From the NCBI GenBank assembly GCA_034509755.1, contig CM067561.1:3414646-3478645 (forward strand): a DNA stretch of 64,000 bases. The letters are read 5' to 3'. Within the stretch, counting starts at the first letter, position 1. Every line of letters starts with the position of its first letter. The notes under the pieces were generated by a model. The model had not been told where the DNA came from. It saw only the letters and a list, made by a program, of their open reading frames with translations, and did not search any database. The stretch is from Anisodus tanguticus (taxonomy: Eukaryota; Streptophyta; Magnoliopsida; Solanales; Solanaceae). Shown piece by piece: positions 21,780-30,534 of the stretch. The position numbers and the translations under genes are program-made.

Positions 21780-22934
21780 GAAATAGGCAGACGACAGTGG
21801 GCGCCTTGGTAAAATAGTGGTGAAAATAGCCGAAAATAGAGCAAAGTCCCAAAAAGGAGCAATAATCAACGGAGCAAACAGAGGCAAACGCCGGAGTAAT
21901 TATTCGGTTAGAAACTATCACAAATTAGCAAAATGTTAAGAACAGTCCAAAATCTGCCAGCACGTCGGAAAACATACTCGTCGGAGTATGTTAAAATGAG
22001 GTTAAATCAGTCCAACAAACACAACAATATAACCACAAGAGAAATAGAAACGACCGTAGTGTCACCGGAGTTCGACCTCCGATTAGATTCAATAGCAAAA
22101 AAAATAGAAGGGGAGGTGGAGTCACTTCCACGGCGAAAATGCCTGAGCGACGCCGAAATTTTCTTTTCGGAATATTTGGAAAAAGCTAAGAGCACAACAA
22201 AAAACCAAGTATCATCGTAGTTCCCATGGTGATGGGCTAGCAGTGATGGTGGTGGTGGTTCGCTCCGGTTCATCGGAGCTAGAAGCTCATCGCCGGAGCA
22301 GTGGGGGATGAGATGACAATGTTAGTGGTGGGGGTGTCGGCGACTGGTTGGAGGGTGTAAGGTGATCGGAATGGTCTGTCGGGGAAGTGGTAAGGTTCGA
22401 CGGCGACGGGGTTTGGGGGGTGAAAATGAAAGTGTGGGGGGAGTTCTTTTTTAGGGGTTCTTTTTTATGGGATGGGGGCAGCGGCCAGCCCTTAATGTTG
22501 GGGTAGGGGTTTTATTTATAGGTTTTTTAGGTTAGGTTTAGGGTATTGGTTTTGAGAAGAGGGGTATTCAGTTGGGCTTGGGGTCGGTTGGGCTTGGGGT
22601 TTTGGTCGATTTGGGCCAATTGGGTTGAAAATAGGGGTTGTAGATTGGGCTTGTAATTTGTGGGTGGGTTGATATAATATTTTGGGTGAATGGAAAATGA
22701 GTTGAGTTAAAAATATAAAAAGGGGTTTATTATTTAAGATGATTTGCAAAAGATTTAAATTATAAAGATAAATACACCGATGTGATAAAAATATAATATT
22801 TACGAAATGCTTAATGCTTAATTAAAAAATGTAATGTCATTTTGCGAAAATAAAATAACATGAAGTATTATGATAAAAACTATGATTATGATTTTAAAAG
22901 GCAAATGATAGTAAAAATGCGAATAATAAAAATA
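21780..22934. other. remaining left part of the foreign LTR
   Basis: GC-richer stretch (22050-22500) followed by AT-rich sequence ending at the viral junction. Short open frames here (for example 21933-22220 and its opposite strand) show no domain and look incidental. Confidence 0.5.
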
Positions 22935-22940
22935 ACGACG

Positions 22941-23408
22941 TTATTGACAATGGACGACGATATTAAAAGCCTTGTAAGTACTATTTCTTTGGAAGATTAC
23001 CCCGTCTCTAGTAATTGTACAACTTCCATTATTGTTTAGAATAAAATCTAATCCTAGAATGAAGTATGTATTTATGTTTAAGTCTCTTACCCATGTTTTA
23101 TCTATTGAGTAAGTTGGATTGTAAAACTTTGAGCAACTGTTAATAAAACTTATGGTTGCTTTTTCTATGTAATGTCGGTATATGTTATGCGTTCCGTCCA
23201 TTTGCATGGCCGTAACTGGTTTATCTAAATCTTTAATTAATTTTTCTGGAACTATTTTCTTGTTCATTATACTCCTAGTACATCCTGAATCTAGTAATGC
23301 TAGGGTTTTTATTTCGTAATTGTTTATTTTAATTATCATTAGTAATTTTAAAGTTCCTAATCTTTTATCTTCATTACATACTAAAGTTTTATCTCTTTCT
23401 ATATTCAT
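22941..23408 (-). CDS. viral aspartic protease segment, inverted
   Basis: A 155-codon frame starting at 23408 and carrying the retropepsin site LLDSGCTRSIM at about residues 37-47, then the GLDFILNN block that resembles the conserved second half of caulimovirid proteases (about residues 118-125). In the virus this is the N-terminal part of the pol protein, which processes the viral polyproteins. Here it stands on the strand opposite to every other viral gene and stops where host LTR sequence begins, so the reverse transcriptase that should follow is lost. The frame itself is intact. Confidence 0.85.
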   Translation of the reverse strand: MNIERDKTLVCNEDKRLGTLKLLMIIKINNYEIKTLALLDSGCTRSIMNKKIVPEKLIKDLDKPVTAMQMDGTHNIYRHYIEKATISFINSCSKFYNPTYSIDKTWVRDLNINTYFILGLDFILNNNGSCTITRDGVIFQRNSTYKAFNIVVHCQ

Positions 23409-23419
23409 TAATTTTGTTG

Positions 23420-23437
23420 ATACTCCTATTGGAGTAT
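23420..23437. repeat. hairpin at the protease/RNase H inversion junction
   Basis: ATACTCC-TATT-GGAGTAT, a perfect 7-bp stem with a 4-base loop, lies between the start of the inverted protease and the RNase H gene. Confidence 0.8.
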
Positions 23438-23926
23438 TTAGAGAATGTTAAGATAGTAAAATTACTTAAAGAAAGAGTAAAAAACATCCCAGACTTAAAT
23501 ATGCCTCTAGAAACAGACTATTTAATTATAGAGACAGACGACAGTTTCGACGGATGGGGAGCTGTGTTAAAAGCAAGACTCAGTAAATATAGCAGTAAAA
23601 AGGACGAGAAAATATGTTCTTACCAAAGTGGTAAGTATAAGGAAAAAGGTAATATAAGTAGTATAGACGCGGAAATTTTAGCAGTAATTTACAGGTTAAA
23701 TGCTTTTAGGTTATACATACTTAACAAACAAGAAGTTTTAATAAGAACAGATTGTGAAGCTATAGTAAAGTTTCATCAAAAGATAAATGATAAGAATATC
23801 AGTCGAAGACGATGGTTAAACTTCTTAGACACAATATCAATATATAACCTAGTATTCGAGCACATTAAAGGAAAAGACAATAGTTTAGCAGATCAATTAA
23901 GTAGATTAAAAATCACTTCTAATTAA
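23438..23926 (+). CDS. viral RNase H domain (C-terminal part of pol)
   Basis: The frame is open from 23414; viral similarity starts near 23438. The catalytic set is visible: Asp in LIIETDDSFDGWG, Glu in SSIDAEILAV, Asp in LIRTDCEAI and Asp in GKDNSLADQLS. In the virus it degrades RNA in RNA:DNA hybrids and follows the reverse transcriptase in one protein. That upstream domain is absent here and the start codon at 23414 is probably junction sequence, so this is a truncated gene with an intact domain. The stop at 23924 precedes the next gene by 23 bp. Confidence 0.88.
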   Translation, partial: LENVKIVKLLKERVKNIPDLNMPLETDYLIIETDDSFDGWGAVLKARLSKYSSKKDEKICSYQSGKYKEKGNISSIDAEILAVIYRLNAFRLYILNKQEVLIRTDCEAIVKFHQKINDKNISRRRWLNFLDTISIYNLVFEHIKGKDNSLADQLSRLKITSN

Positions 23927-23949
23927 GTTTTGTAATTTTCTTTAACAGA

Positions 23950-25182
23950 ATGAGACCTTCAGGCTCTCAGACTCAGAACCCAGACAAAGGGAAAGGCAAA
24001 GCCGACTCCCAAGACAACTATAGACAGACGGTACTAAGAAATGTTCATTTCAGACCTACTATAGAATTAGAGACAAATGTTTTTGAAAGAATATACTTTG
24101 GTAGAAACAATTTAGTATTTTTTCCTACTTCTAATTTAACTTTTAAAGTTTTGCCAGAATACGTAATAGACAAGCAACAGAAATGTTTAGTAGACAATTT
24201 GTGGATAGCACACAATAAAAAAGACACTAGTCACTTAGTAGCCACTATAAATTCTCTCTGCCAATATTTTTCAGACAAACGCTTTAAATTTTATGTTGTA
24301 GTTCATGGTAGAACAAATGGTATTTTTCAGACATGGATAGAAGTCATAGACTCTATCAAAGACGTTAAAAAACCTATTTTTAAAGGCTTTAATCTTTTTA
24401 CTGAGGCTTTAGATTACGCTAGAGGTGTATTGGGACCAAACTACTATATGTCCCCAGCTCTACGAAACAATCCACACCAGACACCACAGTACAACATACA
24501 AAAAGACACAGACAAAGTGATTTTCTGTGATCACTGCACTATTATGACGGAAACTGTCAAAAGACTAAATCAACAGAAAGAAGCACTCTTGGAAGATAGA
24601 ATTAAGCTCATAGAAAAAATAAGACTATTAGAGCAAAAGTTGCAGCAGACTCAAAGTTCTCCATCTCAGACAAAAATGGATGAGAAGGGTGTGCGTTCCC
24701 CACTGAATGCAACTAAATCCACTACATCGGATAGAGGTGTAGCTAGTCCGGCTCAAACGATAGCCGGTAAAGACTTAACAAATCCGTTAATGGCTGTCAC
24801 TTTGCCAAAAAGTGAAAAGGAGGAAACTCCTATAGAGACATCACAGACTAGACGACGATTACCAAGAACATTTACACAAGGATCTACATCTAAAAAAACT
24901 GTATCACTAAGGAGAAAGAAAAATGATATAGAAAAAATGGTTAAAGACACATTAGAAAAGTTTTTTCAGACGCAGCAACAAGATGCGACTATAAATGAAG
25001 AAGACAAACACGTAACACAGACACCAGAACTACCACATCCATCTCCAGTTCATAATTCCAGTTCAGGGGAAGATGAGTATGTTTCAGACAGTGCTTTCCA
25101 GGACTCACAAAATCCGGATGATTATGATAATGATTCCGATATGAGTTTTGATACTATAGCATTACATAATTTAGACACATGA
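23950..25182 (+). CDS. inclusion-body/transactivator-like protein
   Basis: Intact 410-codon frame. Residues about 112-165 (KFYVVVHGRTNGIF...FKGF...EALDYARG) match the caulimovirus viroplasmin fold, related to the N-terminal domain of eukaryotic RNase H1. Before it is an N-terminal region without known motif; after it come a CDHC-type pair, a coiled coil (about 205-237), Lys/Ser-rich segments and an acidic tail. In caulimoviruses this gene class makes the viroplasm and allows reinitiation on polycistronic RNA. Position between RNase H and the intergenic region agrees with that role. Similarity outside the core domain is not recognised. Confidence 0.75.
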   Translation: MRPSGSQTQNPDKGKGKADSQDNYRQTVLRNVHFRPTIELETNVFERIYFGRNNLVFFPTSNLTFKVLPEYVIDKQQKCLVDNLWIAHNKKDTSHLVATINSLCQYFSDKRFKFYVVVHGRTNGIFQTWIEVIDSIKDVKKPIFKGFNLFTEALDYARGVLGPNYYMSPALRNNPHQTPQYNIQKDTDKVIFCDHCTIMTETVKRLNQQKEALLEDRIKLIEKIRLLEQKLQQTQSSPSQTKMDEKGVRSPLNATKSTTSDRGVASPAQTIAGKDLTNPLMAVTLPKSEKEETPIETSQTRRRLPRTFTQGSTSKKTVSLRRKKNDIEKMVKDTLEKFFQTQQQDATINEEDKHVTQTPELPHPSPVHNSSSGEDEYVSDSAFQDSQNPDDYDNDSDMSFDTIALHNLDT

Positions 25183-25400
25183 AACAACGAAGACGCCAGA
25201 AATAGTGAAGCAGACAATGACATAAAGACGGAAAGAAAAAGAAAACAGACAAAGACATAAAGAAAAAGAAAAAAGCAGACAATGACATAAAGAAGACGGA
25301 AAGGAAATAGTTCCTTTAAAAAGAATAAACTTTCCAGAAAAGCAGACAGCTCAGACAACAGACAAAAAACGTAAAGCATCTTTTCCAAATTTCACGTGAC
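25183..25400 (+). promoter_or_regulatory. purine-rich direct repeats upstream of the viral promoter
   Basis: The strand is almost only A, G and C-A steps. GCAGACAATGACATAAAGA appears twice (about 25211 and 25274), with shorter relatives between. A TGACG motif in CACGTGACGATGG at about 25395 resembles the as-1 activator half-site of caulimovirus promoters. Confidence 0.55.
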
Positions 25401-25481
25401 GATGGGGCCCAAAGCGCACCCGGCTGAAACAGGAAAGATTCTTAAATATTTTGAAGTCCAGAGTTTGAAGTCCGCGAGACG

Positions 25482-25495
25482 CCTATAAATAAAGG
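25482..25495 (+). promoter_or_regulatory. viral TATA box
   Basis: CCTATAAATAAAGG lies in the large intergenic region, about 730 bp ahead of the primer-binding site. This is the layout of the pregenomic RNA promoter in Caulimoviridae. The transcript would start near 25515. Confidence 0.75.
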
Positions 25496-25660
25496 AAAGA
25501 CAATCAGACGAAGACACAACTTGAAATACAACCACAACCCTCTCCAAACTCTCTCCAATGTTCATATCATTTCCATTCCACTCACCCTCTCTTGTAATAT
25601 AAAGTATCCTGTACTTTTTTAAGTTTTTCAGTTTCAGTTTTCAGGGTAGTACAGTACACC

Positions 25661-25676
25661 TTCGGGGTTCCCCGAA
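25661..25676 (+). promoter_or_regulatory. GC-rich hairpin in the viral leader
   Basis: TTCGGGG-TT-CCCCGAA, a perfect stem in an otherwise AT-rich leader of roughly 730 nt. Caulimovirid leaders fold into structures used for ribosome shunting and packaging; a specific role for this stem is inference. Confidence 0.6.
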
Positions 25677-26213
25677 AGGGAAACCTCCCTCTATCTTCAA
25701 ACTTATGTAAGTTTTTATTTTGGTTACCTATCTCCTAAAAATATGTGTATTATTATGTTGTTATAAAATGTTGTTATTGTTGTTTTAACTATTTATCATG
25801 ATCCTGTTACTCTTAGTATATGGTTATCTGCTTAGTTTCTTGGAAACCTCCATGGATCAGCCTGTAAATTTCTAAGCTAACGGTGGTTAGCGGAAAGGCC
25901 GTTGATGTCCATTTGAAGGATTTGTGTAGGCTGTTAATTAATTGGGTGTGGTCGAAAGACATTGTTTTTAAGAGCATAGGCTAAGAAGAAGAGATGAACA
26001 GTATAATAGGATTATGAGTGGACAGAGTCCAGATTAAAAAAAAATTATTAATATCCAGGAGATAAGGCTATCAAATATAAGAACTACATGAAGAGAAGTA
26101 TTAGAAGGAGGAAGTACCGAGTAGGATTTACAACCTATTGACTACAACCCTTAAGACAACCCTCTTAGACTATATTGAAACAATTTTATTGAAAAAGACA
26201 CCCCCTTCTATTT

Positions 26214-26225
26214 TGGTATCAGAGC
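26214..26225 (+). promoter_or_regulatory. viral primer-binding site, initiator tRNA-Met
   Basis: TGGTATCAGAGC is an exact complement of the 3' end of plant initiator tRNA-Met. By convention it marks position 1 of caulimovirid genomes. The first small gene starts 27 bases later. Confidence 0.95.
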
Positions 26226-26251
26226 TGTAAGATTCTAAGGACAAAGTTTGA

Positions 26252-26440
26252 ATGAAAGATGCATATTTAGACATTAAAAAGAATTTAGATCTTTTATATC
26301 CAGAATACCTTAGTTTAAGCTCGACTAAAGATAATCCGCTAAGACTATTAGAATTAATAGACCTAATCTCTGACTTAGAATATAAGTTGATTAGACTTAT
26401 TAAAGAAAAGAGAATTAAGAATAAATTTAAGCCTTACTAA
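26252..26440 (+). CDS. viral small gene 1, 62 codons, unknown function
   Basis: First frame after the primer site. The product is Leu/Lys-rich with a probable helix and basic tail (EKRIKNKFKPY). The start context is weak and there is no recognised family. The stop at 26438 is five bases ahead of the next start codon, in keeping with the compact polycistronic layout. Confidence 0.5.
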   Translation: MKDAYLDIKKNLDLLYPEYLSLSSTKDNPLRLLELIDLISDLEYKLIRLIKEKRIKNKFKPY

Positions 26441-26445
26441 AACGT

Positions 26446-27234
26446 ATGAGATCATTACCATTCGCTAGAGAAATTAGAATTAATCAGTGGTATTTATATA
26501 GAGATATAAAACGTAAGCGCGAATACGAAGCAGCTAGAAAAGCCGTACATTCTTACTTAGTAGTATTAAAATTTAGAACTAGAAACCAAGTAAGACAACC
26601 GCAGTTAGAATAACTAATATCTCTCTTAGATTGGCAGCTACAAGGTTTAGTTAGTGACGTAGAATACCAGAAAGACCGTATACGTTTCTACCAACACATA
26701 TATAAGATAAGAATACCTTTAGGATAAATAATCATAGATTCTTTAAAACATCTAGAGTACTTAGATTTAAGACTATATCTAGAAAAGAAATATAGAGTTC
26801 TAAAAGACCATAGTATACTTAAGTGTAACTTTAGTACTGGAGAACATATATTACATAGTGACGATAAGCATCTAAACACTATAGTAGACATTATCATAAA
26901 TCTAAGTGAAAGTATAAAAGAAAATAATAAAAACAATACTAGAGTTCTAGAAATCATAGAAGAATTCAAGATTAAACAAAAGAAGATCTTCGAAAAATCA
27001 GAAGAAAATTTAGAATACATAAACTCTTTAGTAAACACTTGCGATTTTAAGAAATTACCTACAAAAATAGAACTAAAAAATCTAGTTAAAAACACAACAG
27101 ATAGCTTATTAGAAATAGCTTTAGGAACAGATCAAGAAATAAATATAGCGAAACAAAACATAGATTCCATTAAAAAGGAAATTACAGAGATAAAACAAAC
27201 AATTAAGGAGTTAAAAGAAATCTCTCTTTCATGA
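26446..27234 (+). pseudogene. viral gene 2, ~262 codons, two internal stops
   Basis: A frame begins MRSLPFAREIRINQW and continues in one register to TGA at 27232-27234, interrupted only by TAA at 26611-26613 and TAA at 26725-26727. The terminal ATGA overlaps the start of the next gene, which fixes the register. The product is Lys/Glu/Ile-rich with heptad-like stretches, especially in the last 80 codons, suggesting a coiled coil. I do not recognise a family; a virion-associated role would be a guess. The two stops are the only clear lesions in the upstream gene block. Confidence 0.65.
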
Positions 27235-27602
27235 GCAGATTGGCTATAAAAATAGTAGAAAAGAATCTACCACTACCTATAGACTATAAAGAATACATAC
27301 CAGGCTCAAAATCAGTCCAGATTTTATTACAACAAAATATTACTACCATCTCTCTAATATTAGACATATTTAAAAGATTAGACATTTTAACAGCTAAACT
27401 AGACACATTAAGTAATCGTATTTATCATCTAGAAAGAGCTAAAGAAAATGAAAGAGAAGCAGTTAAAGACCAACAGGTAGACGAGTTAATAGATCAATTA
27501 AAAAGAGTTGAAATAACTCCTCAAAAAGACAGAGTTAAAATATCAAAGAAATGGACCTTTTTTCAATTAGACCAAGAGAAAAAGGACAAGGATCCAGTAT
27601 AG
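27231..27602 (+). CDS. viral gene 3, 123 codons, coiled-coil protein
   Basis: It starts at the ATG of an ATGA overlap with gene 2 and ends inside the next gene (52-bp overlap). Residues about 57-105 form a likely coiled coil (LTAKLDTLSNRIYHLERAKE...). By position and coiled-coil character it could be compared with the virion-associated protein of caulimoviruses, but no family motif is visible, so the comparison is inference. The frame is intact. Confidence 0.65.
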   Translation: MSRLAIKIVEKNLPLPIDYKEYIPGSKSVQILLQQNITTISLILDIFKRLDILTAKLDTLSNRIYHLERAKENEREAVKDQQVDELIDQLKRVEITPQKDRVKISKKWTFFQLDQEKKDKDPV

Positions 27603-30466
27603 TTTATACAGACAATAAATTAGGTAATAATTTCATATCAAGAATTTTAAATAGGAAAACACCAGAACAAGATAATCAACAGTTAAGCGAGATAATAAAC
27701 GTAGACAGAGACATACAAATTTTCCAACAGAATCAGTTAAAACTTTTAAACCCAAGAACCTTATACAATGTAGGACAGTTTTCTCAAATTGCTCAATTAT
27801 ATAGACATTATAGAGAAGAACAATTGTCGGTCATAGGAAGTAATGCTACTACATTAAACATAATTAATCAAGAATCCCTAAGACAAATTAAAAGTACTAA
27901 GAAGACTCTTATGCACTTAGGATTAATAATAATAGGATTAAAAGGTTTAACTAGAAAAAATTTAGGTAGCAAAGTCTTAATAGTAATATACGACGATAGG
28001 TGGTCAGACATGAAGAAATCTATAATAGGAATGCCAGAAATAGACATGACCAATAACGGAGGAATTTTCTACATTAGTCCAGACTTCGTAATGAACTTAG
28101 CAGAATTTGGAAAACACATAAAAATAGGAATACAAACTAAAGGCTATGAAGAAATGAGCAGAGGAAATGATCTGCTCATATGCACTGGCTTTTTAGGAAA
28201 AATGACAACAAATAGTAATACTAAGTTTAAAGTTAAAATAGAAGATGTAGTTGAACTAATGGGAAACAAAGGTATAAACTTAATTAAACCTATAAAGATA
28301 GACCCAGAAGAGTATGCGGGTTTAGAAGGGAGATTAGAAAACTTTAACAAACAAAAGTTTTTTAAACCAGAATCTCATTTAATGTACTCAAACCCCAAAG
28401 GAGAAGTTTCCATAAGATTCACAGACTATAAATATATAGCTCAGAAAGATATTGAAAGAGAAAGTAATGAAGACGATAAAGAAGTTACAGAATCTACGTT
28501 AGTAAATGAAGAAATTACAGAATATACTTTAATGAATATCCAATTAATAAAAGAAGATTTTGCCGTAGACCTTGCAATAGAAGAAGCTAAAAGAATACAA
28601 AAAGAAGATATAAATAGGACATTCAAATGTAAAGGTTGTAAGCTAAGTAATTTGAAAGTAAAAGAAGTAATAAGTCATTTTAAGTTATGTAAAGCTAGAA
28701 CAGATAATTGGGGATACAGAACAGAACAAATCCATACAGAGAAGGCAGAAAAATTTGACGCCGTATGGGAAGACATGGATTTTGGAAATAGCGAATTAGA
28801 CTTAGAATCTATAATTAGTCAAAAAGAACTAATGGAAACGAGCGCATCAAGCTCTAGTCCATTCCAGAAAACTACTGGAGAAAATTATACTATAGATACA
28901 ACTACAGGTAATGTACCTAGGCGAAGAGTATTCAGAACCACAGGAGAACCAGTAAATAATATAAAACCAAGTGGAAAAAGAATTCCTATAGAAGAACCTA
29001 TTACACTCCAAGAAGGAGGCAATAGGGGTAAAATATTAAACATAGCTGCTCATGATCCACAAAAGTGGAACTCAGTAATAGACCTTTGGAAAGGAATAGT
29101 AGTGGCAGACTACATACAAAATTACACTGAAACAGATGCAGAGACTATGTATAAATACTTAGAAACCTTTTTAGGAGAATCAACTAAAGCACTTTGGAAA
29201 GCCTATAAAACAGACTTTCCGGTAGAATTCCAGTACTTAGTATCAATGGGAGCTAATCCCTATAATTTTACTAATAAAATACACACCTTAATAACTGAAG
29301 AAGACCCTAATAGCGGTTTAATAATACTCCAAAAGAACGCTTTAATAAAACTAGAACAACTAAGTATAAGTAGTTGGTTTTATGTTAAACACTTTTTAAA
29401 CGACTATTTCTACTACTGTACTATAAGTGGTAATTCATTTGACCAAGAACTAGGAAAAAAGCTCTTTAACAAACTACCTGAAGCTTTAGGTAGAGAAATA
29501 GAAGAACGATGGAGTAAACGAGAAGGAGTAATTCAAAATCCTAATTTTAAATGGTCAATAGGACATAGAATACAACATGTTATGGACATACTGCAAGAGA
29601 AGTGTACAAATTTGCAGATTCAAAAACAATTAAAACAAAACGAAATGAATTTCTTCAAAAGTATAGTATACACTACACAAAGTTATGATAAGAATGATCG
29701 TAAAAAGAAAAATTATAGAAAGACAAACTATAGGAAAAACTACCCTCAGTATAAAAGAAGAAAATACTACCTTAGAAAGTCCTCAGCAAGAAAACCGTAT
29801 TTAGACAAAAATAGACACATAAGAAAATACAGGACAGATAGAAACTACAAGAATAAATTAGAATGTTTTACTTGTGGCAGTATAGAACACTTAGCTAGTA
29901 CATGCCCAAAAAGAATTAATAATAATTCAAGAAACTCTCAACTAATTGAAGACTTTCAAGAGACTATAATTAACGTAGATGAATATATGTCGGATACTGA
30001 AAGCATATATTCTATAGTAAGTATAGAAGCTGGAGAACAAAGTAAAGAAGACTCTTCGGACTCTGAAGCAGAAGAATTTATAAATGAAATAGGATTAGAA
30101 CAGTTAGACTTAGAACCTTTACAAAGTAACAATTTTATGAATATATTAGAAGACTGTAGTCATACGTTCGAAATAAATAAAGGTTTAGATAGCAGAGCAT
30201 GTTTCTCTTGTAAATGGTTCCCTAGTAGGGGGAGAAGAGCAAAATATGCAAACTATTTCTTAGAAGGATGTATAGACTGTATACAAAAAGAGTTTAAAAT
30301 AATATTGACTCAACCTGATAGAAATAAAAAATCCGAAGACCCGGTAACAAATATGAGACTAATAGCCTTAGAAACTAGAGTCAATGAAATAGATATTAGA
30401 CTTTCTAAACTAGAAAAGATTAAAAAAATACCATTTGTATATATATATATATATAAATTGTTTTGA
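27551..30466 (+). CDS. viral movement-coat fusion protein
   Basis: 971-codon open frame. Residues about 115-260 resemble a 30K-superfamily movement core: hydrophobic LGLIIIGLKGLT, then IYDDRW and GGIFYISPDFVMNL, the part that opens plasmodesmata. A Cys/His cluster (CKGC ... H..LC, about 359-379) links to the coat region (about 490-800), which ends in a basic stretch and the zinc knuckle CFTCGSIEHLASTC (about 771-784) that binds viral RNA. An acidic segment and a second Cys cluster (CFSC ... CIDC, about 884-910) follow. The last codons are from a TA repeat at the junction, so the true C-terminus is probably lost or altered. Confidence 0.85.
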   Translation: MDLFSIRPREKGQGSSIVYTDNKLGNNFISRILNRKTPEQDNQQLSEIINVDRDIQIFQQNQLKLLNPRTLYNVGQFSQIAQLYRHYREEQLSVIGSNATTLNIINQESLRQIKSTKKTLMHLGLIIIGLKGLTRKNLGSKVLIVIYDDRWSDMKKSIIGMPEIDMTNNGGIFYISPDFVMNLAEFGKHIKIGIQTKGYEEMSRGNDLLICTGFLGKMTTNSNTKFKVKIEDVVELMGNKGINLIKPIKIDPEEYAGLEGRLENFNKQKFFKPESHLMYSNPKGEVSIRFTDYKYIAQKDIERESNEDDKEVTESTLVNEEITEYTLMNIQLIKEDFAVDLAIEEAKRIQKEDINRTFKCKGCKLSNLKVKEVISHFKLCKARTDNWGYRTEQIHTEKAEKFDAVWEDMDFGNSELDLESIISQKELMETSASSSSPFQKTTGENYTIDTTTGNVPRRRVFRTTGEPVNNIKPSGKRIPIEEPITLQEGGNRGKILNIAAHDPQKWNSVIDLWKGIVVADYIQNYTETDAETMYKYLETFLGESTKALWKAYKTDFPVEFQYLVSMGANPYNFTNKIHTLITEEDPNSGLIILQKNALIKLEQLSISSWFYVKHFLNDYFYYCTISGNSFDQELGKKLFNKLPEALGREIEERWSKREGVIQNPNFKWSIGHRIQHVMDILQEKCTNLQIQKQLKQNEMNFFKSIVYTTQSYDKNDRKKKNYRKTNYRKNYPQYKRRKYYLRKSSARKPYLDKNRHIRKYRTDRNYKNKLECFTCGSIEHLASTCPKRINNNSRNSQLIEDFQETIINVDEYMSDTESIYSIVSIEAGEQSKEDSSDSEAEEFINEIGLEQLDLEPLQSNNFMNILEDCSHTFEINKGLDSRACFSCKWFPSRGRRAKYANYFLEGCIDCIQKEFKIILTQPDRNKKSEDPVTNMRLIALETRVNEIDIRLSKLEKIKKIPFVYIYIYKLF
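30438..30456. repeat. TA repeat at the right viral junction
   Basis: (TA)n of about 19 bp lies where viral sequence meets LTR sequence. Endogenous pararetroviruses are often found next to TA repeats. Confidence 0.8.
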
Positions 30467-30534
30467 GGTGTCAAAACATTTAAAATTGCAAATAAATCGG
30501 AAAAGGTGTGACAAACTTGGGTGTCAACAGTTGT

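Larger units (their letters stand above)
22935..30450 (+). mobile_element. endogenous pararetrovirus 1 (Solendovirus/Cavemovirus-like), rearranged
   Basis: A circular caulimovirid genome is present in permuted form: inverted protease, then on the plus strand RNase H, an inclusion-body-type gene, the intergenic promoter, the tRNA-Met primer site, three small genes and a fused movement-coat gene. The reverse transcriptase core is missing. Separate pol and inclusion-body-type frames and a fused movement-coat frame point to the Solendovirus/Cavemovirus side of the family rather than the single-polyprotein petuviruses. The junction coordinates are good to about 30 bp. Frames are long and mostly open, so integration is fairly recent. 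Confidence 0.85.
20027..30529 (+). mobile_element. foreign LTR (Ogre/Tat-like) inserted in the Tat element, interrupted by a virus
   Basis: The left end is TGTTATCGCACCC and the right end GGGTGTCAACA; flanks GCTGT and GTTGT differ by one base. The tract GAGTCGCCATCTAATTATTC with AAGGGAAGGGGTTAGGCACC (20110-20260) is typical of Ogre-like LTRs in Solanaceae. No gag or pol of this family is present, so it behaves as a solo LTR of about 2.9 kb. The pararetrovirus occupies about 22935-30450 within it, leaving some 75 bp of LTR at the right end. Confidence 0.65.

Noticed and set aside
26688..27095. Minus-strand frame of 135 codons in the viral block
   Set aside because: Shadow of viral gene 2, whose register is fixed by the ATGA overlap with gene 3.
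22935..30450. Complete, replication-competent integrated virus
   Set aside because: Reverse transcriptase is absent, the protease is inverted and gene 2 has two stops.
20027..30529. Second complete gypsy element inside the Tat element
   Set aside because: Only LTR-type sequence of that family is present; all gag-pol found belongs to the Tat element or the virus.
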